Part shown: in pieces, positions 36,453 to 44,265 of the stretch
How the letters are laid out: the number at the start of each line of letters is the position of its first letter
Position numbering within the stretch: position 1 is the stretch's first letter
NCBI GenBank assembly: GCA_026418275.1
Contig: JAOABQ010000009.1
Span: 1-44,265, forward strand
Source of the DNA: Clostridia bacterium
GTDB lineage: Bacteria; Bacillota; Clostridia; Acetivibrionales; DSM-2933
DNA: 44,265 bases
Reading direction: 5' to 3'
Translations under genes and position numbers: made by a program
The notes under the pieces: model-generated
What the model saw: only the letters and a program-made list of their open reading frames with translations
Databases searched by the model: none
Told to the model about the DNA's origin: nothing

Positions 36453-36491
36453 GGCTGCTGTGCAATAAATGCAGCAGCCCCCCTTTTTTGA
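36453..36491 (+). terminator. terminator of sigI/rsgI module B
   Basis: GGCTGCTG pairs with CAGCAGCC across an 11-nt loop, followed by CCCCTTTTTTG, about 150 nt after the rsgI stop. Confidence 0.8.
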
Positions 36492-36542
36492 CCAGCCTTG
36501 TATCCTTGTTTCATTGAATCATATATCATATATCAGGCAAAA

Positions 36543-36585
36543 TAAAAGAGGGATAAGCTTCATAAAATGCTTCCCCTCTTTCTTT
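36543..36585 (-). terminator. gpmI terminator
   Basis: On the minus strand AAAGAGGGG-AAGC pairs with GCTT-CCCTCTTT (small internal loop) and is followed by TATTTT, just past the gpmI stop. Confidence 0.75.
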
Positions 36586-36596
36586 GTTATGTTTAT

Positions 36597-38132
36597 TTAT
36601 TTTTCAATGATTGAAACCCCTGTCATTTCCTTCGGCTTCTCAACACCCATAATATCCAGCATAGTAGGCGTAAGGTCTGAAAGCCTTCCTTCTTTCAATT
36701 TTACATCACCCAGTCCAACTGCAATCAATGGAACTACATTGGTAGTATGTGCAGTAAAGGCTCCCCCGGTTTCATAATCTACCATTTGCTCTGCGTTTCC
36801 ATGGTCGGCAGTGATAAGGGCAACTCCACCCTGGTTTTCAATGGCCTCAATAACCCGTCCAAGACATTTGTCCACGGCTTCGATCGCAGCCTTTGCCGCT
36901 TCAAATATACCGGTATGACCAACCATATCAGGGTTTGCAAAGTTCAATATAATAACATCATATTCCTTAGAATTTATTCTCTTTACAACTTCATCGGTTA
37001 CCTCATATGCGCTCATCTCAGGTTTCAAGTCGTAGGTCGCAACTTTAGGTGAAGGAATTAGAGCCCGGTCTTCTCCGGGATATACGGTTTCTACACCGCC
37101 GTTAAAGAAGAAAGTCACATGGGCATACTTTTCAGTTTCAGCAATACGAAGCTGTTTGTAACCCAATTGACTAATATATTCACCAAAAGTATTGGTAAGG
37201 CTTTCAGGCTTAAAGGCGACAACCACATTTTTGAATGTTTTGTCGTATTGGGTCATACATACAAAGAATAAGGGGAAATAACCTTTTTCTCTTTCAAAGC
37301 CGTTGAATTCTTCATCAATAAAAGTTCTGGTAATTTCTCTTGCTCTATCCGGCCTGAAGTTAAAGAATATAACCGAATCATTTGCGCCAATGGTAGCAAC
37401 GGGCTTTCCACCTTCAGTAATGACTGTGGGTTTCACAAATTCATCTAATTCTTCTCTTTTATAGGATTCCTCAGTAGCTTTGACCGCATCATCTGAAGTC
37501 AATCCTTTTCCAAGTACCATGGCTTCATATGCAAGTTTAACCCGTTCCCAGCGGTTATCCCTGTCCATTGCAAAATATCTTCCCATGACGGAGGCAATTT
37601 TACCGACACCAATTTCCTTAAGCTTTGCTTCCAGTTCTTCAACATACCCTTTTGCGCTATCGGGCGGCACATCTCTTCCATCAAAGAAACAGTGGATATA
37701 TACTTCTTTTAGTCCTTGTTTTTTTGCCAGTTCGATCAATGCATAAAGGTGTGTATTGTGGCTGTGAACTCCTCCGTCTGAAAGAAGGCCGAACAGGTGA
37801 AGCTTTGTATTGTTTTTCTTTGCGTTTTCTATGGCATCCAAAAACTCCTTCTTTTCGTAGAAGTCTCCATCCTTTATGGATTTGGTAATTCTGGTAAGTT
37901 CCTGATAAACAATTCTCCCTGCGCCTATGTTTGTATGTCCTACTTCGGAGTTACCCATCTGCCCTTCCGGAAGGCCCACGTCCATTCCGCTGGCCTGGAT
38001 TAATGTATTTGGATACTTTTCAAACAACCTGTCAATGTTCGGCTTATGTGCAGCTTTTATCGCATTCCCATCTTCCCGTGTATTCACACCGAATCCGTCC
38101 AATATGATCAACGTAACCAATTTATCTTTCAT
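36597..38132 (-). CDS. gpmI: 2,3-bisphosphoglycerate-independent phosphoglycerate mutase
   Basis: The 511-residue, manganese-dependent alkaline-phosphatase-superfamily enzyme interconverts 3- and 2-phosphoglycerate. Landmarks are LIILDGFG (metal D12), [17 protein letters not shown] (catalytic S62), [36 protein letters not shown] and [11 protein letters not shown]. The length equals that of other GpmI proteins. The start is ATG 38132 with GGAG about 10 nt upstream; a longer frame to 38195 is unsupported. It is monocistronic, with a promoter at 38184-38212. Confidence 0.97.
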   Translation of the reverse strand: MKDKLVTLIILDGFGVNTREDGNAIKAAHKPNIDRLFEKYPNTLIQASGMDVGLPEGQMGNSEVGHTNIGAGRIVYQELTRITKSIKDGDFYEKKEFLDAIENAKKNNTKLHLFGLLSDGGVHSHNTHLYALIELAKKQGLKEVYIHCFFDGRDVPPDSAKGYVEELEAKLKEIGVGKIASVMGRYFAMDRDNRWERVKLAYEAMVLGKGLTSDDAVKATEESYKREELDEFVKPTVITEGGKPVATIGANDSVIFFNFRPDRAREITRTFIDEEFNGFEREKGYFPLFFVCMTQYDKTFKNVVVAFKPESLTNTFGEYISQLGYKQLRIAETEKYAHVTFFFNGGVETVYPGEDRALIPSPKVATYDLKPEMSAYEVTDEVVKRINSKEYDVIILNFANPDMVGHTGIFEAAKAAIEAVDKCLGRVIEAIENQGGVALITADHGNAEQMVDYETGGAFTAHTTNVVPLIAVGLGDVKLKEGRLSDLTPTMLDIMGVEKPKEMTGVSIIEK

Positions 38133-38183
38133 TTTTTGCACACTCCATTCATTATCGCATCTTTTACTATTTAAACCCACATT

Positions 38184-38212
38184 ATTATATACCACTTTTT
38201 TAACTTTTTAAA
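38184..38212 (-). promoter_or_regulatory. candidate sigma-A promoter of gpmI
   Basis: On the minus strand TTTAAA (38212-38207) and a perfect TATAAT (38189-38184) are separated by 17 nt, about 50 nt upstream of the start codon. Confidence 0.5.
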
Positions 38213-38355
38213 TGTTTATTTGTATTATTTTTCTCCGCTATTAGAAATTTGATTGAAGTCATAATCAATTTATCATTATAGTTTCATTATAGGTCTATAA
38301 AAGGACACAGGATACTTTGGCGGGTGGTTCACCACCACCCCCACCTAAATTCAAT
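38196..38355. other. short gap with G-rich hairpin after the candidate immunity gene
   Basis: At 38319-38346, GGCGGGTGGT can pair with ACCACCCCCACC. On the minus strand this reads GGTGGGGGTGGTGG, a G-rich tract next to the immunity gene stop. No T run follows, so terminator function is uncertain. Confidence 0.35.
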
Positions 38356-38871
38356 TTAATCCATGAAATACTTGTCATACATCTCCCTTGCACCCTTTAA
38401 CGCATCTCTAAAATGTGAAGACTTGGCATGGTCGGTTAAATAGGTATATGAAGTACCTATGGACTGGGACTTCAAAATGTATAAAGTCCCCCATAAAATC
38501 AAGGAATAGTGCCAACCCGCTTTCTCAAGTTTGCCCTCCTGCGGAGAATTACACCATACTTCCAGATTTTTCTTATCATTCAATGCATTTTCCAAAGCCG
38601 TTTTGTGTGGGTAAAAATAGGTTTTAAAATTTCTCATGCACAATTCCAATACCAGCTTTAAAGCATGGTATGCATACACCAAATATTTTTCTCCATCAGC
38701 TAACGAAATATCAATGAGTTTTTGAGAAATCTGCCTTTTCATTTCCTCATCCTGAGATTCAAAATATGCAATAAAAGCTTCAGGGATTTGAGAAGCTTGC
38801 ATGCCTATACACTCATTTACAGGATCAAAAATCCCTCTTCTCTCAAAATAATCAATTATCGTGCTTTCCAT
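38356..38871 (-). CDS. candidate immunity protein downstream of the Rhs-like toxin gene
   Basis: The 171-residue product has no signal peptide or membrane helix and looks mostly alpha-helical, with many aromatic and charged residues (YLVYAYHALKLVLELCMRNF, GWHYSLILWGTLYILKSQSI, ALKGAREMYDKYFMD). I do not recognise the family. It begins about 85 nt after the stop codon of the YD-repeat/ADP-ribosyltransferase gene, on the same strand, with AAGGAGG 8 nt before its ATG. Position, size and lack of export signal are those expected of a cytosolic immunity protein, so that role is inferred from context only. The hairpin at 38910-38945 lies between the two genes. Confidence 0.75.
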   Translation of the reverse strand: MESTIIDYFERRGIFDPVNECIGMQASQIPEAFIAYFESQDEEMKRQISQKLIDISLADGEKYLVYAYHALKLVLELCMRNFKTYFYPHKTALENALNDKKNLEVWCNSPQEGKLEKAGWHYSLILWGTLYILKSQSIGTSYTYLTDHAKSSHFRDALKGAREMYDKYFMD

Positions 38872-38909
38872 CTCACAAACCTCCTTATGTTACAAACTAA
38901 TCTATTCAT

Positions 38910-38945
38910 AAATTTTGCCCTGTATAGATATACAGGGCAAAATTT
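38910..38945 (-). terminator. perfect 17-bp hairpin between toxin and immunity genes
   Basis: AAATTTTGCCCTGTATA and its exact complement are separated by only two bases (38927-38928). It starts about 10 nt past the Rhs stop codon. The only T run lies within the stem, so it may act as a partial terminator, attenuator or RNA stabiliser rather than a full stop. Confidence 0.6.
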
Positions 38946-38955
38946 ACTCGTTGAT

Positions 38956-41900
38956 TTACGGCATTGGATTTGGGCCTGCAAAAATCGGATTGATAAAACC
39001 ATCCGGTTTCATGTATTGGTGTCCTCCTAAGGGTACAAAATACGGCGGCACGTCATCCAAAATGGCTACAAACCAGGATAAATCCGCTTTTGCCTGCTTG
39101 TAAGGATTAAAATAGAATATTTCGGCTAGTGCCTTTTGTGTCATCCCGGCTGTCCATGGAGCAATATCTGTTGCATAGGCACCTTTAGGGAAAACAGTTC
39201 CTGTTGCAGGATCGGTATACTCTCTGGTAAGGTACATATTCCTTGTAGCCAAAATACTCAGTGCAGCAATCCTGTTGGTATAATGAAAAAGAACTCTGCC
39301 CGGCCTGCTTCTGCGTGCCGTCTCTACCTCGGTTCTGGTTTCTTCTCTTGCCCTTTCCAACTCTCTTGGCGCTGTACGTGTGAGTATATCAGCCAGGTTG
39401 GGCATCGTGATGGTAGAAAGGCATCCAGCCTGCCACAGTTTAAGGTATACCCAGCTTAAAATACTAATGGCACCAACAACTGCAATACCGCTTAAAATTC
39501 CGGATATATTGATTGATATCCCCATGCTCATAGCCATGGCAAAATTTCCGCTGGGGTCGGTATGATTGACCGGATCGGCATTTGCATAAACATATTTGTG
39601 GAGGGTTAACGGCTCAAAATTCATCCCTTCAAAATCATCTTTGGTCAAAAATCTTCCGGTTTCAGGGTTTAAATATCTTGCTCTCAGGTAGTAAAATCCA
39701 AGATTCGGGTCATACTGTTCCCCTGTATATAGATACTCGTTTTCAGTTGTCCCCGTCCGGTCAAGAAGAATACCAAAAGCATCATAGGTATATGTATCGG
39801 TGATGTTGCCGTCTTTATCGGATAAGCCCCGGGTGCTTCCAAGTCCATCATAATGGTAGTAATTTGTACTACTCCCTCTTTTTTGACTTAGTAAATCATC
39901 CCCATAGGTATAACTTACAGTCAGCTGGCCGTTTCCATCTCTTTCTTCAAGAACTCGCGCATAAACCCCGTTTTTATCTACAAGATAGCTGCTTATTCCG
40001 GTGCCATTAACAACCTTTCCGGTTCTTATGCCATCCACGTCATAAGTAAACGACACATTCGAACCCGGGGTACCGGCAGCTTTTGCCTCTATAAGCCGGT
40101 TCTGGTAATCATAGCTATACTCAATCACACCATCCGGACCCGTCTTTTTAAGTGTGTTTCCGTTTTGGTCATAGGTATAGGTATTGACTCCGTCAGATAT
40201 AAGCCTGTCGTTTGCATCATATTGATAACTTGTGACAACACCGTTTTCATTCTTTTGAAGCCTGTTTCCCAAAGCATCATAAGCATACGCCGCAATGCTT
40301 ATGCCCTTTATGGGATCGGAAACCTTTTCCTCTACCATTTTATACGTAACATCATATTTGTATTCTATAACTCTTCCTGAGTTTTCTTCAATCTTTGTCC
40401 GGTTTCCGGAAGGTCCTAATGTATACGTATACGAAGAGATCACTTCTCCTGAAGACTTCTTGTTTACAAGCCTGGTAAGACGGTTTAGCTGATTATACGT
40501 GTATTCACAAAGCGTCCCGTTTTCATAGCTTACAGCGGTTCTGTTTCCTGCCGGATCATAGGTATAGGTAGTTGTTCCTCCATCGGGAGAGACTACTGAA
40601 ACAAGCCTATTTATCGCATCATAGCCATATTTTGTCGTCCCGGACGGCGTTTTGACACTCGTTTTATTGCCTGCTTTATCATAGGTATATTCTATTGCAC
40701 TGCCATCAGGATTTATCACCTTTACCAGACGGTCTCTCAGGTCATAAGCATATCGCGTGATGCCGTTTTTATCCTGCACCGTATTTCTTTGGCCTGTCAA
40801 AGTATAGGTATACACTTCGGAAGTACCGTCAGGGAACGTTTTTCCTGAAAGATTTCCATTTACATCATAGGTATATGTTGTTTTTTTCTTGTTGAAATCT
40901 GTATGGGATGTGATTCTTCCCAGGCTGTCGTACTCAAAGGATTCTTCCATCCCAAGGGGCAGTATCCTTTTTGCCTTTCTGCCAAGCTGATCGTATTCAT
41001 AGACTGTTGTATTGCCTTTAGCATCTACCTGGGAAAGCTGATTTCCTTGCAAATCATAAGTATAGGTTGTCTCATTTCCCAATGCATCCACGACTTTCGT
41101 CAGCTTTCCTGCCAAGCTGTACTCAAACTTTGTTGTTTTTTCCGCTTGATCAGTCTCAGAAATTTTCTGTCCCAAGGCATCATAGGAAAATGTTTTCAAT
41201 GTTCCGTCTGCAAATACGATTTTCGTCATTCTTCCATTTGCATCATACTCGTATGTCATAACATTTCCGTTGGCATCTATAGACTTAATACGGTTGCCGC
41301 TTCCATCATATCCATATTGACGTATATTCCCCAAAGCATCCTTTACCGCAATATTTCTACCTGCCTTATCATAAGTATACTCGGTACTGTTACCTTGCTC
41401 GTCGGTTTGTTTGGTTATATGGCCAAGTACGTCATATTCCCTGGTTACAAAGGTTCCGTCAGGATACGTGGTTTTTATGACTTTCCCCGGCTTATTGTAT
41501 TCATACCATGTGGTTTTTCCCGTCCGGTCGGTTGATGACAGTTTCCTTCCTTCAACATCATAAGTAAAGCTTTCGCTTGTACCGTCAGGATATTTTATTC
41601 CTGTCCGGTTTCCGAACACATCGTAACTATACTCGGTACGGTTGCCTTGCTGGTCAATATCCGCTGTTTGCTTTCCGATTTCATTATATTCAATCGCTGC
41701 AGCATTGCCAAAATCATCAATGGTTTTTATCAACCGGTTCAAGGGGTCATATACCTTTTTACTGGTTGTTGTGAAGGAATGCCCGCCGATTGTTTGCGCT
41801 ACGGTCTTCGTTAGACGGTTTCCGTTTGCATCATAGGTATATGTAATCAACTTTCCATCCGGACCCGTCTCGCTTATTCTATTTCCGCTTCCATCATAGG

Positions 41901-44265
41901 TATAACTGGTAACCGCCCCCAATGAGTCAATGGATTTCAACAAATTGCCGTTTGCATTGTATTCATAACGGGTTGTTTTTCCCATGGAATCAGTCGAAGA
42001 AATCAGGTTTCCTCTTGCATCATAGGTACTGGTTGTAACATTTCCAAGGGGATCCTTTGTGGTCAGCAGCTGACCTTTACTGTCATAAGTGTATTCTGTT
42101 TTGTTCCCTAGGGGATCGGTACTGCTTAACTTGTTGTTGTTACTGTCATAGGTAAAGCTTGTCGTATTTCCCAATGCATCGGTTTCAGAAAGCTTATTGT
42201 TCCGGTCATCATAAGTGTAACTTACTTTATTTCCCACAGAATCGGTTTTCTCTAAAACATTTCCTCTCTCGTCATAGGAAAATACAGTGATATTTCCAAG
42301 GCGGTCCTTTACCAATTCCTCACGGCTTCCGATACGATGGGTATACTCAACCCGGTTTCCCTGAGAATCTATGTGTGCTGTCAATCTTCCCTGAGCATCA
42401 TATTCGTTCCTTGCCGGCTTGATACCCCGGGCATCGATAATATCCACAATGCCATGACCGGAATTATAGGTAAATCTGGTTTTATTGCCTCCCTGGTCGG
42501 TTACAGCTACTAGGTCCCCATAATAGTCATACGTATATTTTATTGCATTTCCCATTGGGTCAATAATTTCTAAGATCCGTCCATCAGAATCTCTTGTAAA
42601 CTTCACACTTTTCCCGTCTGAGTGAGTAATCCCATCTTTGCTAAAAGTAACCGTATTTCCATTTGTATCTGAAATACTTTCCAGACCGGTGGACTGATTA
42701 ATGATATACACAGCCCCCTCCCGGGTGGTCAGCTTGTATCGGGCCGGGTCGTATACCTCGAAATCACCATTGTAATACAACATGTACAAATCCGGCATCC
42801 AGCAAGAGTTTCCGTCCAATGCTTCAAGCTTTGAACTGGTTCCCGGTTTGGCTGCAAAAGACACAGTGGTTTCCCTTAGAGGGTATAGCACACTGCTCGA
42901 AGGGTTAAGTACCATTTGAAATTCATCGGTTCGTCCGTCAGGATATGTAATCGTTACGATATGCGGCTTTGTTTCTTTCATTACATAGGAGTAAATCAGA
43001 CTGCCTGATTTCACCTGTGTCCAGTTTTCACCCAATATGCAGCTTTCACTTAACCGTATATTATTGAGATCCAAGTTCCAGCTAACGCCAAAATCACCCT
43101 TGGTCTTATCTCTGCTGTCGTAGGTGCGGGTAATGGTAATGGGAATACCTGAAACAGGGATTGTAAGGTCATTAAAGCTCATACTGAAGTTTCCGACCTT
43201 GATCTCTCCGTCAAACTGATATGTCCTAACGGCAGTTGAAATATTTCCACCTGCATCGATTACTGTTAACCGTATATCATAGAGCCCATTTCGCATCATG
43301 GTAGGATCAATTTTACCTAAAACGCCGTCTGTCACCGAAGATTTTCCTTCTGCAAACATTATAAAATCATTACGGTCCTTTACGGAATACTCCAATTTAT
43401 AATTTAATATATTTTCGTCGCTGGCAGTTCCCTTAATATCTGTGGGGACCGAAATAATATCCGTCTCTGCAGGGGAATTGATTTGTGCGGTTGGAGGTAC
43501 TGTGTCCCCTGCCGTTTTGACTGTAAACTCTTTGCTGTCGTATCCCTCATTCCCTGCCTGATCTGCCGCAAATGCCTCTACCTTGAACACGCCGGGAACT
43601 TGCGATTTATACTTCAATATTCCGGATGGTTCAAGATTAATAGGCGTGCCGTTGATGGTTACTTTATTTGATTTAACTCCCTTATTATCGGTAAGGTAGA
43701 CACTTATCGGCACTTCCTCCCCAACCATTACGACGCTTGGAGTAACTTCCACCTGCACAATCGGACGTTCAACATCTCCTCCCGGCAGTTCTGTCGGGGT
43801 GTTGGTAGGCGTATCCGTGGGCATATTGGTCGGTGTATTGGTGGGTGTAGCTGTTGGTGTGTTGGTTGGTGTATTGGTTGGTGTTGGTGTGTTGGTTGGC
43901 GTGTTGGTTGGTGTATTGGTTGGTGTATTAGTTGGTGTGTTGGTTGGTGTGTTTGTTGGTGTATCGGTAGGTGTAGCTGTCGGCGTATTGGTTGGTGTGT
44001 TCGTTGGTGTGTTTGTTGGTGTTGCTGTTGGTGTATTGGTAGGTGTATTGGTTGGTGTGTTTGTTGGTGTGTTTGTTGGTGTATTGGTTGGTGTATTGGT
44101 TGGTGTATTGGTTGGTGTATTGGTTGGTGTGTTGGTTGGTGTGTTGGTTGGTGTGTTGGTTGGTGTGTTGGTTGGTGTGTTGGTTGGTGTGTTGGTTGGT
44201 GTGTTGGTTGGTGTGTTGGTTGGTGTATTGGTTGGTGTGTTGGTTGGTGATGGGGTGTTAGTTGG
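38956..44265 (-). CDS. YD-repeat (Rhs-type) protein with C-terminal ADP-ribosyltransferase-like toxin domain, N-terminus beyond the window
   Basis: The frame stays open to the right edge, giving at least 1769 residues without a start. From the N-terminal side there are at least 150 residues of Thr-Pro-Thr-Asn repeats, Ig-like modules ([34 protein letters not shown]), then a long array of YD repeats (about 39700-42600, type [10 protein letters not shown]). The Rhs core end follows ([20 protein letters not shown] ... [16 protein letters not shown]), then a hydrophobic stretch (about 39430-39545). The variable C-terminal domain has LFHYTN (39274-39291) and GAYATD (39166-39183). This HYT...G.Y.TD pattern matches predicted HYD1-type ADP-ribosyltransferase toxins. 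Rhs shells enclose and deliver such domains. The target and secretion route are not evident. The candidate immunity gene follows. Confidence 0.88.
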   Translation of the reverse strand, partial: PTNTPSPTNTPTNTPTNTPTNTPTNTPTNTPTNTPTNTPTNTPTNTPTNTPTNTPTNTPTNTPTNTPTNTPTNTPTNTPTATPTNTPTNTPTNTPTATPTDTPTNTPTNTPTNTPTNTPTNTPTNTPTPTNTPTNTPTATPTNTPTNMPTDTPTNTPTELPGGDVERPIVQVEVTPSVVMVGEEVPISVYLTDNKGVKSNKVTINGTPINLEPSGILKYKSQVPGVFKVEAFAADQAGNEGYDSKEFTVKTAGDTVPPTAQINSPAETDIISVPTDIKGTASDENILNYKLEYSVKDRNDFIMFAEGKSSVTDGVLGKIDPTMMRNGLYDIRLTVIDAGGNISTAVRTYQFDGEIKVGNFSMSFNDLTIPVSGIPITITRTYDSRDKTKGDFGVSWNLDLNNIRLSESCILGENWTQVKSGSLIYSYVMKETKPHIVTITYPDGRTDEFQMVLNPSSSVLYPLRETTVSFAAKPGTSSKLEALDGNSCWMPDLYMLYYNGDFEVYDPARYKLTTREGAVYIINQSTGLESISDTNGNTVTFSKDGITHSDGKSVKFTRDSDGRILEIIDPMGNAIKYTYDYYGDLVAVTDQGGNKTRFTYNSGHGIVDIIDARGIKPARNEYDAQGRLTAHIDSQGNRVEYTHRIGSREELVKDRLGNITVFSYDERGNVLEKTDSVGNKVSYTYDDRNNKLSETDALGNTTSFTYDSNNNKLSSTDPLGNKTEYTYDSKGQLLTTKDPLGNVTTSTYDARGNLISSTDSMGKTTRYEYNANGNLLKSIDSLGAVTSYTYDGSGNRISETGPDGKLITYTYDANGNRLTKTVAQTIGGHSFTTTSKKVYDPLNRLIKTIDDFGNAAAIEYNEIGKQTADIDQQGNRTEYSYDVFGNRTGIKYPDGTSESFTYDVEGRKLSSTDRTGKTTWYEYNKPGKVIKTTYPDGTFVTREYDVLGHITKQTDEQGNSTEYTYDKAGRNIAVKDALGNIRQYGYDGSGNRIKSIDANGNVMTYEYDANGRMTKIVFADGTLKTFSYDALGQKISETDQAEKTTKFEYSLAGKLTKVVDALGNETTYTYDLQGNQLSQVDAKGNTTVYEYDQLGRKAKRILPLGMEESFEYDSLGRITSHTDFNKKKTTYTYDVNGNLSGKTFPDGTSEVYTYTLTGQRNTVQDKNGITRYAYDLRDRLVKVINPDGSAIEYTYDKAGNKTSVKTPSGTTKYGYDAINRLVSVVSPDGGTTTYTYDPAGNRTAVSYENGTLCEYTYNQLNRLTRLVNKKSSGEVISSYTYTLGPSGNRTKIEENSGRVIEYKYDVTYKMVEEKVSDPIKGISIAAYAYDALGNRLQKNENGVVTSYQYDANDRLISDGVNTYTYDQNGNTLKKTGPDGVIEYSYDYQNRLIEAKAAGTPGSNVSFTYDVDGIRTGKVVNGTGISSYLVDKNGVYARVLEERDGNGQLTVSYTYGDDLLSQKRGSSTNYYHYDGLGSTRGLSDKDGNITDTYTYDAFGILLDRTGTTENEYLYTGEQYDPNLGFYYLRARYLNPETGRFLTKDDFEGMNFEPLTLHKYVYANADPVNHTDPSGNFAMAMSMGISINISGILSGIAVVGAISILSWVYLKLWQAGCLSTITMPNLADILTRTAPRELERAREETRTEVETARRSRPGRVLFHYTNRIAALSILATRNMYLTREYTDPATGTVFPKGAYATDIAPWTAGMTQKALAEIFYFNPYKQAKADLSWFVAILDDVPPYFVPLGGHQYMKPDGFINPIFAGPNPMP
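43800..44265 (-). repeat. 12-bp minisatellite encoding Thr-Pro-Thr-Asn
   Basis: Units of 12 bp (plus strand TTGGTTGGTGTG and variants with ATT, TTT or GCT changes) run for more than 450 bp to the window edge. All variation seen is in multiples of three, so the minus-strand frame is never broken. It encodes an extended, likely surface-exposed linker. Confidence 0.9.

Noticed and set aside
44043..44261. Plus-strand open frame rich in Cys-Trp-Leu-Val
   Set aside because: It is the complement of the Thr-Pro-Thr-Asn minisatellite and is purely a by-product of the 12-bp repeat.

Overview
The window looks like a chromosomal segment of a low-GC, anaerobic Gram-positive bacterium of the class Clostridia. 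The gene content points toward the cellulolytic group around Acetivibrio/Ruminiclostridium. Evidence includes two SigI/RsgI-type sigma/anti-sigma pairs with large extracellular tails, the ireB-ruvX-DUF1292 cluster typical of Bacillota, strong Shine-Dalgarno sequences with many TTG/GTG starts, and Thr/Pro-rich secreted linkers. Genus-level placement is inference. No rRNA, CRISPR array, insertion sequence or prophage was seen.

Layout. 1-663: 5' part of pdxA (-). 885-961: tRNA-Pro(CGG). 1261-2615: two small membrane proteins (+). 3018-7874: a 1618-residue protein joining a Ser/Thr kinase, an AAA-type ATPase, TPRs, GAF and an intact GGDEF domain (+). 8018-8839: VanW-domain protein (-). 9310-10410: aroC (+). 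14182-10564: a response regulator, histidine kinase and lipoprotein operon (-). 15253-14297: membrane-anchored polysaccharide deacetylase (-). 16741-15584: MinD/FlhG-like ATPase carrying a YcgR-type N-terminal domain (-). 17038-18165: exported protein (+). 19294-18221: DUF3048 lipoprotein (-). 21969-19551: ireB, an aldo/keto reductase with a ferredoxin tail, ruvX and DUF1292 (-). 23497-22187: mtaB (-). 23791-24018: HPr-like protein without the phospho-histidine (+). 27635-24308: HD protein, rnr and DUF523 (-). 28108-27866: secG (-). 29534-28212: eno (-). 29955-30497: 2-Cys peroxiredoxin (+). 30619-36305: sigI/rsgI pair A, a secreted repeat protein, and sigI/rsgI pair B (+). 38132-36597: gpmI (-). 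44265-38356: a very large YD-repeat (Rhs-type) protein with a likely ADP-ribosyltransferase C-terminus, followed by a candidate immunity gene (-).

Most notable is 30.6-36.3 kb. Two paralogous SigI/RsgI modules flank a small secreted protein made of six 18-residue Pro/Trp repeats (consensus PPxEWKTPLPTKIVLPTR). The tail of anti-sigma factor A carries degenerate copies of the same motif (TRPPVDWEIP, SRPPGTWHTPLPKP), whereas anti-sigma factor B ends in a discoidin/CBM-like domain. A sensor tail and a neighbouring secreted protein thus appear to share a module, which suggests a surface-sensing circuit in which the repeat protein mimics, competes with, or is monitored alongside the sensor tail. 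That function is inference. The second accessory locus is the Rhs-like toxin/immunity pair with a perfect 17-bp hairpin between toxin and immunity gene. Smaller signals include a 46-nt dispersed repeat in two intergenic regions, direct repeats upstream of the two-component operon, and paired palindromes at 15.4 kb.
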